A stretch of DNA of 64,000 bases from Persicimonas caeni (GTDB lineage Bacteria; Myxococcota_A; Bradymonadia; Bradymonadales; Bradymonadaceae). Position 1 is the first letter of the stretch. Each line of letters opens with the position of its first letter. Both the position numbers and the translations under genes were made by a program. Shown piece by piece: positions 18,601 through 27,666 of this stretch. The notes under the pieces are model-generated. The model had not been told where the DNA came from, did not search any database, and was given only the letters and a program-made list of their open reading frames with translations. The stretch spans positions 7,743,501 to 7,807,500 of the forward strand of contig NZ_CP041186.1 in assembly GCF_006517175.1 (NCBI RefSeq). Reading direction: 5' to 3'.

Positions 18601-19367
18601 ACGTCTCCAACGTCGACCCGTCATTGCAGTGCGACGGCTACTTCGAGCCCAACGACACCACAAGCTCGGCCGCCAGCCTGCTGGCCGCCCTGCAGCACAC
18701 CAACACCCTGGACCGCTGCCCGGCCAGCGACACCGACTACTACTACGTCTCGCTGTCGTCGGGGCAGACGGTGTCGCTTCGCGGCCTCCTCGAGCCGAGC
18801 ACACAGGCAGGCACGCTTCGCATCCAGCTGTATCAGCCCAACGGCACACCCGGGCCGAATATGGAGACCGCTCCAGGCGCTCCGGTGGCCGAGATTGCCA
18901 ATTACACCGCCCCCACAAGCGGCACCTATTACCTGCAGGTGACGCTCAGCGGCACGCAGCGCCGAGCGACATATACCTTGGAGGCCGACGGTATCGGCGG
19001 TATCGATCTAGAGGCGTCGAATCTGTTGATTGGACCCGGCACGTATCGTGCCAATGATGAAGTTCGCTTCGGGTTCGACCTCGCCAACCTGCGGTCCGAC
19101 CCGGCGACGGCGCCGACGTACACGGTGTGGCTGGGAACCGCGCAGGCCCACGACCCGAACGCCGACATCCAACTGGGCAGCTTCAGCCTGTCGAGCGATG
19201 TGGCGGGCAACTCCTCGACGAGTATCGCCGACCGGGTCGACCTGCCCTCGAGCGGACTGTGGGATGGCACAGGTTATCTGCACGTGGTCGTCGAGGCCAA
19301 TGGGCAGACCGACCCGAACCCTGGCAACAACACCACGACGACTACCATTGATTTGTCGACCAATTGA
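15609..19367 (+). CDS. Large lipoprotein with PKD, CARDB and pre-peptidase C-terminal domains
   Basis: 1252 residues from ATG 15609, which gives an n-region with K and R and has GAGG six bases upstream. The signal peptide ends in LVSTSC, a lipobox. A PKD-like domain follows (WTVDFGD...), then at least four CARDB-type adhesion modules (repeated 'DNNVG', 'NNTATGSNLL', 'GDYHLVSWI' style blocks). These are interleaved with three pre-peptidase C-terminal-like domains (for example around ICDWYAADL, ADDYYKLCV and SDTDYYYVSL). Such multimodular proteins are cell-surface or secreted adhesins. No protease domain is visible, so a binding role is more likely. The next gene starts 40 bp downstream on the same strand. 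Confidence 0.85.
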   Translation: MTKVRAMLLVLLLLPLALVSTSCGGDDGEKTAEVEITSIEPASSYPGVETAISFTITPGEGTSASELSWTVDFGDNQTASGEELEDTVTHVYENSGQYRVEVVALAGGSEVGSATSTVRVLAPVDLAISETRGSPANVQTGDTLTVSFEVANQVAGAVESPFDVSVYLSPSASVTVDDLEGLPLLATTTVSASQEGEPVIAAGESVSAGLSAEVPSDVSSGDYHLVSWINPEGQLADSEPGNNLDVAQGIVRVENPDEVLPDLAVTDVLIIPDRAFPTLNQLTRSFTVANRGNVEAFDVVAKVWLSQGDAELDESSDMLLEKTDPFNVPPNDKVVFDPEEFVLDNEIAPTPGEELEVYMIVEVAIQGDSTEANLDNNVGASPNPTVVSDERVDGTDIVVRDFSVTPNSTFLDGTLEATLVVANEGTLDASSFFCGIYLGDEPAVNTDLDPRLSNINISGIDSDTEQTIEQSFVVPALYDPGTYYMYVVCDPLGALSEPYRSNNQKVYLEPVTITDEADVDLYVDSLTVPSTANEGDTVDLTATICVSGSNPSGTTRGRLWRSPNAAPDFTEDPIAEFDIPNINPGGCEDVTIQTDASCADFVAEYGYAIEVDYQDRLPESDEDNNTATGSNLLDVSGEFCSCTADAYANDASNQPLPLTAGQFSDAVCDPEICDWYAADLQQNESLLVTTTFDANQGQLETRLYDSSGSNELDSSVADGRQEVATFLVPSAGRYLFKVCGETPDIQNLYDVDVEILSPSPGVDVLPRELEVPQRDSFSIGAQLDISFRVYNIGQTATSGAFDANLVISPNDVIGDGDDIPLQPTSVSVSQVSGGGSKDVSATVEIPTSVNDGDYYIGVQLDIADGDTTNNAVASKMITVETLCYDPLEPNDSFADAPSMSAGSYSNLTACTAADDYYKLCVQNGKKFTLRADFFDSQGDIDIELFDQQRQIIDSSANSGVDSESVSVDYVNGDQCYYARVYLLTLQQDLQTSYDMSINVSNVDPSLQCDGYFEPNDTTSSAASLLAALQHTNTLDRCPASDTDYYYVSLSSGQTVSLRGLLEPSTQAGTLRIQLYQPNGTPGPNMETAPGAPVAEIANYTAPTSGTYYLQVTLSGTQRRATYTLEADGIGGIDLEASNLLIGPGTYRANDEVRFGFDLANLRSDPATAPTYTVWLGTAQAHDPNADIQLGSFSLSSDVAGNSSTSIADRVDLPSSGLWDGTGYLHVVVEANGQTDPNPGNNTTTTTIDLSTN

Positions 19368-19407
19368 TCTCGTTGTTTGAGCTGTCGACCAACTCCAAAA
19401 GTGCACC

Positions 19408-20343
19408 ATGAAAATCGGACACATCTCCGATCTCCATATCCTCAAGCTGGACGACCCTCGCCCGTGGGAGTTCTTGAACAAGCGCCTGGTCGGTGGGGCA
19501 AACCTGCTGTTCAAGCGCTCGAAGAGCCACTCGTCGAGGGTCGTGCGCGAGGCCTTACGCCACCTCGACGAGGATTGCGGGGTCGATCACATCGCCATCA
19601 CCGGTGATCTATCGAACCTCGCCCTCGCCTCCGAGTTTGCCGAGGCTGCCGATATTCTGGCCGAGATCCCCTTCTCGGAGGAGCGCGTCAGCGTCATCCC
19701 GGGCAACCACGACTATTACACCCGGGAGACCGAGGCGAGTCGACGCTTCGAGCGCTACTTCGCGCCGTATATGCAGTCGGATATGCCCGGGTACCGCACC
19801 GAGTCGGGCTATCCGTTCTGTCAGTTCAAGAACGACGACATTGCCATCATCGGAATGAAATCGGCGGTGCCCACGCCGTGGTTCTTTGCCACCGGCGAGG
19901 TCGACCGCATGCAACTCGAGGCGACCGCCGCGCTGCTCGACGACCCGAAGGTGCGCGACCGCTTCAAAATCGTCATGATCCACCACCATCTGGTGCCCTT
20001 CGAGCACAGCCGCGTGGAGTACAGCCGCCGACTGATCAACGCCGACGAGGTGCTCGAGATGCTTCGCTGGCACGACGTCGACCTGGCCATTCACGGGCAC
20101 AACCACCACTTTGCCACCATCGAGGTTCCCCACCTGCGTGGCAAAGGCACCCTGCGTATCTGCGAGGCGGGAAGCACGTCCATCGGCAGCTACGAAGACC
20201 CGTATTTCGGCGGCAAGTTCAACGTCTATCACATCGAAGACGGCCGCCTCCTCAAAATTGAGACGCACCTCTTCGAGAGCCACGACGTCGGCTTCGTCCA
20301 GTGGAAGGAGCAGGCATTCGAACAGCAGATCGCGGCCTCCTGA
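19408..20343 (+). CDS. Calcineurin-like metallophosphoesterase
   Basis: 311 residues. All five metal-binding blocks of the family are present in order: GHISDLH (near the N-terminus), ITGDLSN, IPGNHDYY, MIHHHLVP and GHNHH. It should be a two-metal phosphoesterase in the cytoplasm; the substrate cannot be read from sequence. Downstream genes follow at 18 bp and then by direct overlap (two DUF1444-like proteins and a DUF1285-like protein), so this is probably the first gene of a four-gene operon. Confidence 0.88.
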   Translation: MKIGHISDLHILKLDDPRPWEFLNKRLVGGANLLFKRSKSHSSRVVREALRHLDEDCGVDHIAITGDLSNLALASEFAEAADILAEIPFSEERVSVIPGNHDYYTRETEASRRFERYFAPYMQSDMPGYRTESGYPFCQFKNDDIAIIGMKSAVPTPWFFATGEVDRMQLEATAALLDDPKVRDRFKIVMIHHHLVPFEHSRVEYSRRLINADEVLEMLRWHDVDLAIHGHNHHFATIEVPHLRGKGTLRICEAGSTSIGSYEDPYFGGKFNVYHIEDGRLLKIETHLFESHDVGFVQWKEQAFEQQIAAS

Positions 20344-20360
20344 ACCCACGCGGCGAACCG

Positions 20361-21275
20361 ATGACCGACGGCTTCACCATTTCTGATCTGGCAGCGATCC
20401 TCAGCCTGGAGACCGACGAGCGAGACGCGCACGTTGCGTTCGGGCGCCACGGCCATTCGGTCGCCGTGCCCGGGCCCGTCGTGGAGCGTTTTGCTCCCGC
20501 CACCGTGCTCGGGCGGCACCTGGCGTACGGCGCCCTCTTTGGACTGCGTCTGGCGATCGACCGGGCCGCATGTGGATTCGACGTCGCCCAAGAGCGCCCC
20601 GAAAAGCCCGCGCAGGTCTACCACCACCACGAAATCCCGTCGATTTACGGCGACCGCTTGCCGCGGTTGGTGCCGCAGCTGACGCTCGAGTGGTTCGAAG
20701 CGCTGACCGGCGAGCAGCCGGTGTCGACCGGCTGGATCATCGACGGCTTGCAGTTCGTGTACATTTTGGAGACGGGGAAGTTCCTGCACGTGCTCTGCGA
20801 GAGCGACCTCGAAAAGATGGAACTCGGGCGCGACAAGCTGATTCGCGACGCGCGCCACGCGCTCTTCTATGACTCGTACAAGCTCAAGCCGCGCGAGAAA
20901 GAGCGCACCGACGGCGGTCTGATTCGCATCTTTCGTACAGCGGAAGGCGTCACGGCTGGTCGTGTGATGTTGCTGCCCGACTTCGACTACGACGCCGCCC
21001 GAGCGCATGGCTGCTTTGCCATGCCCTCGCGCGACACGATGGTCATCGGTCGGCCCTCCTCGAAGGAGCACAGCGACGAGGTGTTCGAGCGCGTAAGCGA
21101 GGTCACCGTCGATCTGCTCGACTCCGAGGCGCTCCCGCTCTGCTCGCACGTGCATCGGATGGACACCGACGGCGTGTCTGCAGGCGAGTTCGCAGGTGAC
21201 GACAAGCTCCCCGCGTCGAGCGAGGCAGTTTCTTTGCCCGACGACGCCACAATCGAGAACACAAGGAACGCGTGA
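20361..21275 (+). CDS. DUF1444 (YtpQ-like) family protein, first copy
   Basis: 304 residues from ATG 20361. The C-terminal half matches the order of blocks in the DUF1444/YtpQ family: a strand with FVYILETGKFLHVLCESDLE, a helix with RDKLIRDARHAL, then FAMPSRDTMVIG and a final CSHVHRM strand. The family is found in Firmicutes and others and has no assigned biochemical function. Its stop (TGA 21273-21275) overlaps the next ATG by one base, indicating tight coupling. The next gene is a diverged paralogue. Confidence 0.72.
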   Translation: MTDGFTISDLAAILSLETDERDAHVAFGRHGHSVAVPGPVVERFAPATVLGRHLAYGALFGLRLAIDRAACGFDVAQERPEKPAQVYHHHEIPSIYGDRLPRLVPQLTLEWFEALTGEQPVSTGWIIDGLQFVYILETGKFLHVLCESDLEKMELGRDKLIRDARHALFYDSYKLKPREKERTDGGLIRIFRTAEGVTAGRVMLLPDFDYDAARAHGCFAMPSRDTMVIGRPSSKEHSDEVFERVSEVTVDLLDSEALPLCSHVHRMDTDGVSAGEFAGDDKLPASSEAVSLPDDATIENTRNA

Positions 21276-22090
21276 TGGCAGACGAAAACAGTTGGCTGGA
21301 GGCTCTCGAGGACAAGCTCGTCGAGCGTCGTCTGGAGGTCGAAGACGTCGAGGGCACCCTCAACGTCAAGGCCGGCAAGGGCGTCATTGCGGCCAAGGCC
21401 AATATCGACCCCAAGCCGTTGTGGGCGGTGCTGTCTGACACGGCCCCCGAAGGCAGAGAGCGCCTGATTGCCGGTTACGCCAGCGGCGTCAAACATGTGC
21501 TCATGGAACCCCGGCGCTCCGATGCGAGCGAATGGGATTACGTGAAGACGGCCGGACGGCTCTTGCCCAACATCGAGGTGCACACCTTTGTGCTCGGCGC
21601 CGAGGCGGCCGCCGGTGAGTCCCCCTGGACGATGGATTTCCACGAGGACCTGGTGCTCGCCTACTTCGTCGACTTGGATATGGGAATGCGCGTGCTCACC
21701 CAGAGTCAGGTCGAGGGTTGGTCGGCCACCGAGAACCGCGTCACGTCGGCCGCGCGAAGCCTGCTCTTTCACAAGTCGCGCAGCTTGAAGACGAGCAAGC
21801 TCGACGACTTTGAAGGCGTCGAAAAGATCCACACCGGCGACGGCTACGACGCCATGCGCTGCATCGTGGTCGCCGACCTCTTCTTTGGCGACTTCGACGA
21901 CAGCTACCGCTTCTCGATGCCGACCCAAGACGCCCTGCTCTTCACCCGCGGCGACGACGAGGCGTTGGTCGACGCGCTGCGCACCGCCACCGACGCACAT
22001 TACGCCAAAGCCGACTACCCGCTCACCCGCTCGATCTACGCATTCGAAACTGGACGACCCGTGCTCGCCGAACCGAGGGCCAAGCAATGA
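21275..22090 (+). CDS. DUF1444 (YtpQ-like) family protein, second copy
   Basis: 271 residues from ATG 21275, with AAGGA seven bases upstream. It shows the same block order as the preceding gene: VLAYFVDLDMGMRVLTQSQVE, a helix TENRVTSAARSLLF, then the diagnostic GDGYDAMR and FSMPTQDALLF. It retains GYDA better than the first copy, so this is the more canonical member. Its stop overlaps the next gene's ATG (ATGA, 22087). Function unknown. Confidence 0.75.
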   Translation: MADENSWLEALEDKLVERRLEVEDVEGTLNVKAGKGVIAAKANIDPKPLWAVLSDTAPEGRERLIAGYASGVKHVLMEPRRSDASEWDYVKTAGRLLPNIEVHTFVLGAEAAAGESPWTMDFHEDLVLAYFVDLDMGMRVLTQSQVEGWSATENRVTSAARSLLFHKSRSLKTSKLDDFEGVEKIHTGDGYDAMRCIVVADLFFGDFDDSYRFSMPTQDALLFTRGDDEALVDALRTATDAHYAKADYPLTRSIYAFETGRPVLAEPRAKQ

Positions 22091-22617
22091 CGGACGAACC
22101 GAACGCCGACGCTAGCCAAGACACCGACATCGAGATCGACGAGACGCTGCCGGAGACGGTCAAGAAGTTCCTGCGCCAGGGATACGAGCTCGAGGAGATT
22201 CGCCTCGACGCCACCGGCAGGTGGACACACGAGGGGCTCGATTTCGAGAACTCCAAGATCACCGACCTCTTCAGCCGAAACGTCGGCCGCACCGAAGGGG
22301 GCACCTGGGTGCTCGAGATCGGACGGTTCACCTATCCCATCACGGTCGACGACACCGGCTTTTTCGTCGAACGCATCCAGCTCGACGAAACCCCGCCCAA
22401 GCTGCATCTGTCCGACGAGACCACCGAAGAACTCGACCCGACCACGCTGGAGTACAAGCCCGAAGGCCGGCTCTACTGCGAAGTCAAAGGCGGCGAGTTC
22501 CGCGCGCGCTTCAAAAAGCCCGCCTACTACGCACTCGCCGACCATTTCGTCGAGGAAAACGGCACGATCTACGTCGAGTTCGGCGACGAGCGCTACGAGC
22601 TGACCGACATGGAGTGA
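22087..22617 (+). CDS. DUF1285-like protein
   Basis: 176 residues, cytoplasmic, acidic. It has the block order of DUF1285 proteins: RWTHEGLDFENSKITDLF, then a TYPITVDDTGFFV strand, a middle LEYKPEGRLYCEVKGG, and the late motif RFKKPAYYALADHF. In many proteobacteria DUF1285 genes are single and of unknown role. Here it is translationally coupled to two DUF1444-like genes and a metallophosphoesterase. Assignment is from recalled family pattern, so moderate confidence. Confidence 0.68.
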   Translation: MTDEPNADASQDTDIEIDETLPETVKKFLRQGYELEEIRLDATGRWTHEGLDFENSKITDLFSRNVGRTEGGTWVLEIGRFTYPITVDDTGFFVERIQLDETPPKLHLSDETTEELDPTTLEYKPEGRLYCEVKGGEFRARFKKPAYYALADHFVEENGTIYVEFGDERYELTDME

Positions 22618-22727
22618 CGGTTGCTGCGCGAGTCGATGTCTACTCGCGCCGCGTCGTTCGACAGCGGAACGCGCGTCGCGTATCCTCCCGTCCACCATTG
22701 CACCCCACCATCAATGAAGGGCGGGAC

Positions 22728-23339
22728 GTGAAGTACAGCAGCAGTCGCATGGTTGTAGCGCTTCTGAGCGCATGCGCCATCTCCTCAGCCAATCTCGCAA
22801 CGGCCGCGGCCGAGACGCCCGAAGCGCCCGCACCGTCGTGGCTGTCGGTTGACGCCCTCATCGGGGTTTCAGTCGGCCAGTCGAACGTTCGAGAAGGCCA
22901 AGATAGTTCAGTGCGCGCGGACCTCCGCTCCCCCGCATTCGATCGGCCGAGTTATTGGTCGGTCAGCTACCTGTTCGTGCCCAAGGCGACGTTCGGCGAA
23001 TTCGAATTTGCCGCGAGCTTGCTCCTGGAGCAGTGGATGAGCGACCAGCCCAACGCGGAGGCTGCGTTCGAGCTCGGTGAAACTCTGCTGCACGCGCGTT
23101 GGAAGGGATACGAAGCGCCCGAGGCGGGCTTTTCGGCCTCGCCTGCGGCGACCTTCGTGTTGCCGACCTCCAACCTGCACGAGAGGTCTCGGCTTTGGGT
23201 CGGTGCGGAGTTAGGCGTCGACCTGACGCAGCGATTGCACGAGCGCGTGCGACTCGGCGCAAACGTATCCTATCGCCAGAATTTTCATAACACGCCAGCC
23301 ACAGCTACTGAGCCGATGGCGCGGGCGTTTTACTGGTAG
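22728..23339 (+). CDS. Short outer-membrane-like protein, possibly truncated
   Basis: 203 residues from GTG 22728 (AAGGG upstream). A signal peptide (MVVALLSACAISSANLATA, cut near AAAETPEA) is followed by alternating aromatic/polar strands typical of a beta barrel (YWSVSYLFVPKATFGEFEFAASLLLEQW is split across two strands). Only about six to eight strands are visible and the reading frame ends abruptly in ARAFYW without the usual final-strand pattern beyond the Phe-x-Trp. The 3' end overlaps the convergent gene by 10 bp. It may be a truncated paralogue of a longer barrel. Confidence 0.6.
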   Translation: MKYSSSRMVVALLSACAISSANLATAAAETPEAPAPSWLSVDALIGVSVGQSNVREGQDSSVRADLRSPAFDRPSYWSVSYLFVPKATFGEFEFAASLLLEQWMSDQPNAEAAFELGETLLHARWKGYEAPEAGFSASPAATFVLPTSNLHERSRLWVGAELGVDLTQRLHERVRLGANVSYRQNFHNTPATATEPMARAFYW

Positions 23340-24019
23340 CCGAACGCCTCGAGGTCCGCGGCGGAGCCGTCCGCGGCGAGGATGAACCCGCAGGTGGTCT
23401 CGCCTTCGCTAGAGACCACGCACGAGTGATTGGCTCCGTCGATCACCGCGCCCGGTTGCTGGGCGAGTTCGGCGTTCAGGAACCCGGCGACCCTCTCGGC
23501 GGGCTCGCCGGTAAAACGCACGCGCAGCATCTTCTTGCCGTCGCTTTCCTCTTCGGAGACGGTGGTCTCGGTCACGACGATCTCCTGCTCACTGGCACCG
23601 CCGGCTTCGTCGTAGCCCAGGTGTTCGAGATCGTAGCCCTTGCCCTCGGCGTCGAGGATTTGTCCGCACGTCGTCTTCGAGTCTTTGCTGACCACACACC
23701 CCATATTCTCGCCCTTGATGACCCCACCAGCCTCGGCGGCGAGTTCGGCGTTGACGAGCTTTGCCAGCTTAGGGGCGTCGTCGCTGCGAATCAGCACGCG
23801 CAGATACTCGGCATCTTCCTCGCTCGTTTCAGCTTCGGCGGCTTCCTGATTCTCGGCAGTCGGCTCGCCTGCCTCGTCGGCAGCCGTGGTGGACTCTTCT
23901 GTCGTCGAGCTCTCCTCGGCAGCCTCGGTCTGCTCGTCTGTCTGGTTTTCCTTCTTTGTCGAGCAAGCGCAAACAAGTGTTGCGGAAACTAGCAAAGTCA
24001 GCAGGTATCGAGTCGACAT
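23330..24019 (-). CDS. Lipoprotein with two tandem copies of one domain
   Basis: 229 residues from ATG 24019 (GAGGA upstream). Lipobox LVCAC. A Glu/Thr-rich linker (about 25-85) is followed by two copies of the same about 65-residue domain. Copy 1 has AAEAGGVIKGENMGCVV...TTCGQILDAEG, copy 2 has AQQPGAVIDGANHSCVV...TTCGFILAADG. Each carries two conserved Cys that probably form a disulfide. Function unknown; periplasmic or outer-membrane facing. Tail-to-tail with the short outer-membrane-like gene. Confidence 0.75.
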   Translation of the reverse strand: MSTRYLLTLLVSATLVCACSTKKENQTDEQTEAAEESSTTEESTTAADEAGEPTAENQEAAEAETSEEDAEYLRVLIRSDDAPKLAKLVNAELAAEAGGVIKGENMGCVVSKDSKTTCGQILDAEGKGYDLEHLGYDEAGGASEQEIVVTETTVSEEESDGKKMLRVRFTGEPAERVAGFLNAELAQQPGAVIDGANHSCVVSSEGETTCGFILAADGSAADLEAFGYQ

Positions 24020-24076
24020 CGGTTCCTCATCCAAATCAGTATCAATTAGGCCATCAGTATGCGGGACACTCTACAA

Positions 24077-24111
24077 AAAAGCCCGGAGCGTTTGAACCGC
24101 TCCGGGCTTTT
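24077..24111. terminator. Strong bidirectional terminator downstream of icd
   Basis: A 14-bp perfect stem AAAAGCCCGGAGCG / CGCTCCGGGCTTTT with a 7-nt loop, giving U-runs in both directions. It separates icd from the duplicated-domain lipoprotein gene on the minus strand. Confidence 0.88.
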
Positions 24112-24144
24112 CTTGTGCTCTATGTCAACTCATGTCGACCGAGA

Positions 24145-25410
<1,266 letters not shown>

Positions 25411-25462
25411 GATAATGCCTCCAGATGGGTTGGTGGTAGGATTACGTTGGTCAGCCGTGCGT

Positions 25463-25492
25463 GCTATAGCGCACGTGGAGGCAGGCGTGCAA
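25463..25492 (-). promoter_or_regulatory. Putative sigma70 promoter of icd
   Basis: On the minus strand TTGCAC (25492-25487), an 18-nt spacer, then TATAGC (25468-25463). The -10 lies inside a small palindrome (CGTGCG...CGCACG). Good but not perfect boxes. Confidence 0.4.
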
Positions 25493-25499
25493 GCGAGAC

Positions 25500-25568
25500 T
25501 CCTCCCCGCGGCGGGGAGGTGGCGGCGGAGTGAAACGGAGCCGCCGGAGGGGGCCGCAGCACCGGTGC
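25500..25568. repeat. REP-like palindromic element
   Basis: Two adjacent inverted repeats: CCTCCCCGC-G-GCGGGGAGG, then GGCGGC...GCCGCC, ending in GGAGGGGGCC. This layout (CTCCCCGC..GCGGGGAGGTGGCGGCG..GCCGCCGGAGGGG) is like REP sequences of many high-GC proteobacterial genomes. It lies between icd and a small unknown gene. Confidence 0.6.
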
Positions 25569-25622
25569 CCCTCCGCCTCGTAAACCGTAAACTGAGCTCG
25601 GCACCTCACCACTGGGGCGCGG

Positions 25623-25946
25623 CTACTCGATCCCGAAATCCTTCTTCGTCGAGAACTCCGGCTCGCCCTCCTCGGACTGGTACTTCTCGTGGTCGTCGAG
25701 ATCGCCCACGTACACGCCCAAATTCGAAAATGACATCGGCTGATGGTTATACTCGGCCGTCTGCTCGTCGGCGAATACGTAGTTGACGTGCTCGAGGGGC
25801 TCGCCGTCGTCGGTCTCGCCCGACTGCTTCTGCTTGACCCAACCTTGAAGCTCGTCGCTGGGGACCAACGTCTTGGACTTGTCGAACTCGCGGTAGACCC
25901 ACATTGTCTTGTTCTTCTTATCGTAGCGCGTCTTTTTGTCAGCCAT
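25623..25946 (-). CDS. Small hypothetical protein
   Basis: 107 residues, soluble, strongly charged. The N-terminus MADKKTRYDKKNKTMWVYRE is basic, the rest acidic with several aromatic residues (EHVNYVFADEQ). There is no motif I recognise and no signal peptide. The ATG at 25946 has GAGGAG upstream (AGGAGATATTGAA spacing). Divergent from the D-cysteine desulfhydrase-like gene; the two starts are about 100 bp apart. Confidence 0.65.
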   Translation of the reverse strand: MADKKTRYDKKNKTMWVYREFDKSKTLVPSDELQGWVKQKQSGETDDGEPLEHVNYVFADEQTAEYNHQPMSFSNLGVYVGDLDDHEKYQSEEGEPEFSTKKDFGIE

Positions 25947-26046
25947 TTCAATATCTCCTCAAGTAAGTAAACTGCTCGACGATAGCGATCCGCGTATCAG
26001 CGCATCCGCGACTCGAGACCCCGAAACCCGAGACCCTAGAGTCCCA

Positions 26047-27123
26047 ATGCTAGCCCTCTTTGAAACACTGCCGTCGACCCAAACGATTCCACACGCCGAG
26101 CTCGGTCAGTTTCCGACGCCCGTCGAAAAGCTCGACGAGCTTGGCGATGAAGTTGGGGTTGAGTCGCTCTACGTCAAGCGCGATGACCAGTCTGGCACAG
26201 TCTACGGGGGCAATAAAGTGCGCAAGCTGGAGTTTCTGTTGGGTCAGGCGCGGGCCGAAGGCTACGACGAGGTGTGGACGGTAGGCGCCATCGGAAGCCA
26301 CCACGCGCTGGCCACGTCCATCTACGCTCGTCAACTCGGTCTGACCCCCTCGGTGCTTCACTTTCCCCAGCCGGTGACCGACCACGTGCTCGACAACTTG
26401 CGCGCCATCAGCACCACCCAACCCAAGCTCAAGCTGGCCACCCACAAGGTCCAGCTGCCGGTCGAGGTGGGCAAGATGAAGGTCAAGCAGTGGCTGTCGA
26501 CGGCCAAAGACGTCTACTATATCCCCGGTGGCGGCTCGTCGCCGGTCGGCGTGCTCGGCTACGTCAACGCCGCGCTCGAGCTCCAGCAACAGATCGACGC
26601 CGGCGAGTTGCCCGAACCGGACGTCATCTTCGTGGCCGCCGGCACCTGCGGTACCCTCGCCGGGCTGATGCTCGGCTGCCGCCTCGCCGGCATGAAGACC
26701 GACGTCGTCGGCGTGCGCGTGGTCGACAAGATTATGGCCAACGCGACGATGACGGCACACCTTGCGAACAAGGCCGGCAAGATTCTGACCGAGCATGGCG
26801 TCGAGGACGTCCCGCGCATCTCGAGCTCCGAGGTGACCATGCTCGACGACTATTTTGGCAAAGACTACGGCGTGCCCACCGACGCCGGCATGGAGGCGAT
26901 CGCGCTCGCCAAGGCCCACGGGGGGCTGAAGCTCGAGCCGACCTATACGGGGAAAGCCTTCGCCGGGCTGCTCGGGGAGCGCGAACACCTTGAACTTGCT
27001 AACAAAAATGTGTTGTACTGGCACACGCTCAGCAGCGCCGATTTGAGCGAGCGCATCGCCCAGGCCGACGTCGAGCACGACCTTCCCTCCGAGTACCAGA
27101 AGTTCTTCGAGACATCCGCGTGA
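26047..27123 (+). CDS. PLP-dependent D-cysteine desulfhydrase / ACC deaminase family enzyme
   Basis: 358 residues from ATG 26047, fold-type II PLP enzyme. The PLP lysine is in GGNKVRKLEF, the phosphate-binding cup in GTCGTLAGLMLG, and the early SHHALATSIYARQLG block binds substrate carboxylate. It could be D-cysteine desulfhydrase or 1-aminocyclopropane-1-carboxylate deaminase; sequence alone does not separate them here. It is immediately followed by an LMW phosphatase gene (start codon overlapping or 5 bp away), so the two are cotranscribed. Confidence 0.85.
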   Translation: MLALFETLPSTQTIPHAELGQFPTPVEKLDELGDEVGVESLYVKRDDQSGTVYGGNKVRKLEFLLGQARAEGYDEVWTVGAIGSHHALATSIYARQLGLTPSVLHFPQPVTDHVLDNLRAISTTQPKLKLATHKVQLPVEVGKMKVKQWLSTAKDVYYIPGGGSSPVGVLGYVNAALELQQQIDAGELPEPDVIFVAAGTCGTLAGLMLGCRLAGMKTDVVGVRVVDKIMANATMTAHLANKAGKILTEHGVEDVPRISSSEVTMLDDYFGKDYGVPTDAGMEAIALAKAHGGLKLEPTYTGKAFAGLLGEREHLELANKNVLYWHTLSSADLSERIAQADVEHDLPSEYQKFFETSA

Positions 27124-27128
27124 GCACC

Positions 27129-27590
27129 ATGACCAACAAGAGCAAAACCCGACGCATCGTCTTTGTCTGCAGCGGCAATATCTGTCGCTCCCCCCTCGCC
27201 GAGGCGATGGCCAAGCCGATGCTCGAAGAGCGCGGCATCCCCGCGGTGGTCATCTCGGCGGGCACCCTCGGCCTGCAGGGGCGCTCGGCGGCGGCCAACT
27301 CGGTCACCGTCGCCGGCGAAGTGGGCATCGACCTCGAGGGGCATCGCTCCCAGGGCGTCTCCATCCCGCTCATGCGCATGGCCGACCACATCGTGGTCAT
27401 GGCGCCGCGCCACGAGGCCGAGCTCGTGGGCAAAGACCGCGGGCTTACCGGCAAGATTGTCCGGCTGTGGGAGTATCTCGACGAAGATCTGGACCATATC
27501 CCCGATCCGGTCGGTCAGGATGTAGAGACGTTTCGGGTGATGCGGGACCGTGTGCAGGAGGCGTTGGAGCGGTGGATTGGGAAGTTGTAG
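27129..27590 (+). CDS. Low-molecular-weight protein-tyrosine phosphatase
   Basis: 153 residues from ATG 27129 (GTG 27120, overlapping the upstream TGA, is an alternative). The active-site loop is CSGNICRS (C-x5-R) and the acid-base Asp is in IPDPVGQD. LMW phosphatases in bacteria dephosphorylate tyrosine kinases of exopolysaccharide export or arsenate-like substrates; ArsC-type features were not seen. Coupled to the PLP enzyme gene upstream. It is followed by a short intergenic hairpin and yebC. Confidence 0.88.
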   Translation: MTNKSKTRRIVFVCSGNICRSPLAEAMAKPMLEERGIPAVVISAGTLGLQGRSAAANSVTVAGEVGIDLEGHRSQGVSIPLMRMADHIVVMAPRHEAELVGKDRGLTGKIVRLWEYLDEDLDHIPDPVGQDVETFRVMRDRVQEALERWIGKL

Positions 27591-27626
27591 GGGTTTTGAT
27601 TTTTGATTGAGGGTTGTTATGGGTTT

Positions 27627-27644
27627 GCGTGTTCACAAACACGC
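27627..27644. repeat. Short intergenic hairpin upstream of yebC
   Basis: GCGTGTT-CACA-AACACGC, a perfect 7-bp stem with a 4-nt loop, 23 bp before the yebC start. No U-tract follows on the plus strand, so a terminator role is doubtful. Confidence 0.4.
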
Positions 27645-27666
27645 CCACCTACACGAGGACCAAGCC

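Noticed and set aside
27120..27590. ArsC-type arsenate reductase
   Set aside because: The CX5R loop fits, but the later cysteines of thioredoxin-linked ArsC are absent; LMW tyrosine phosphatase is the better call.
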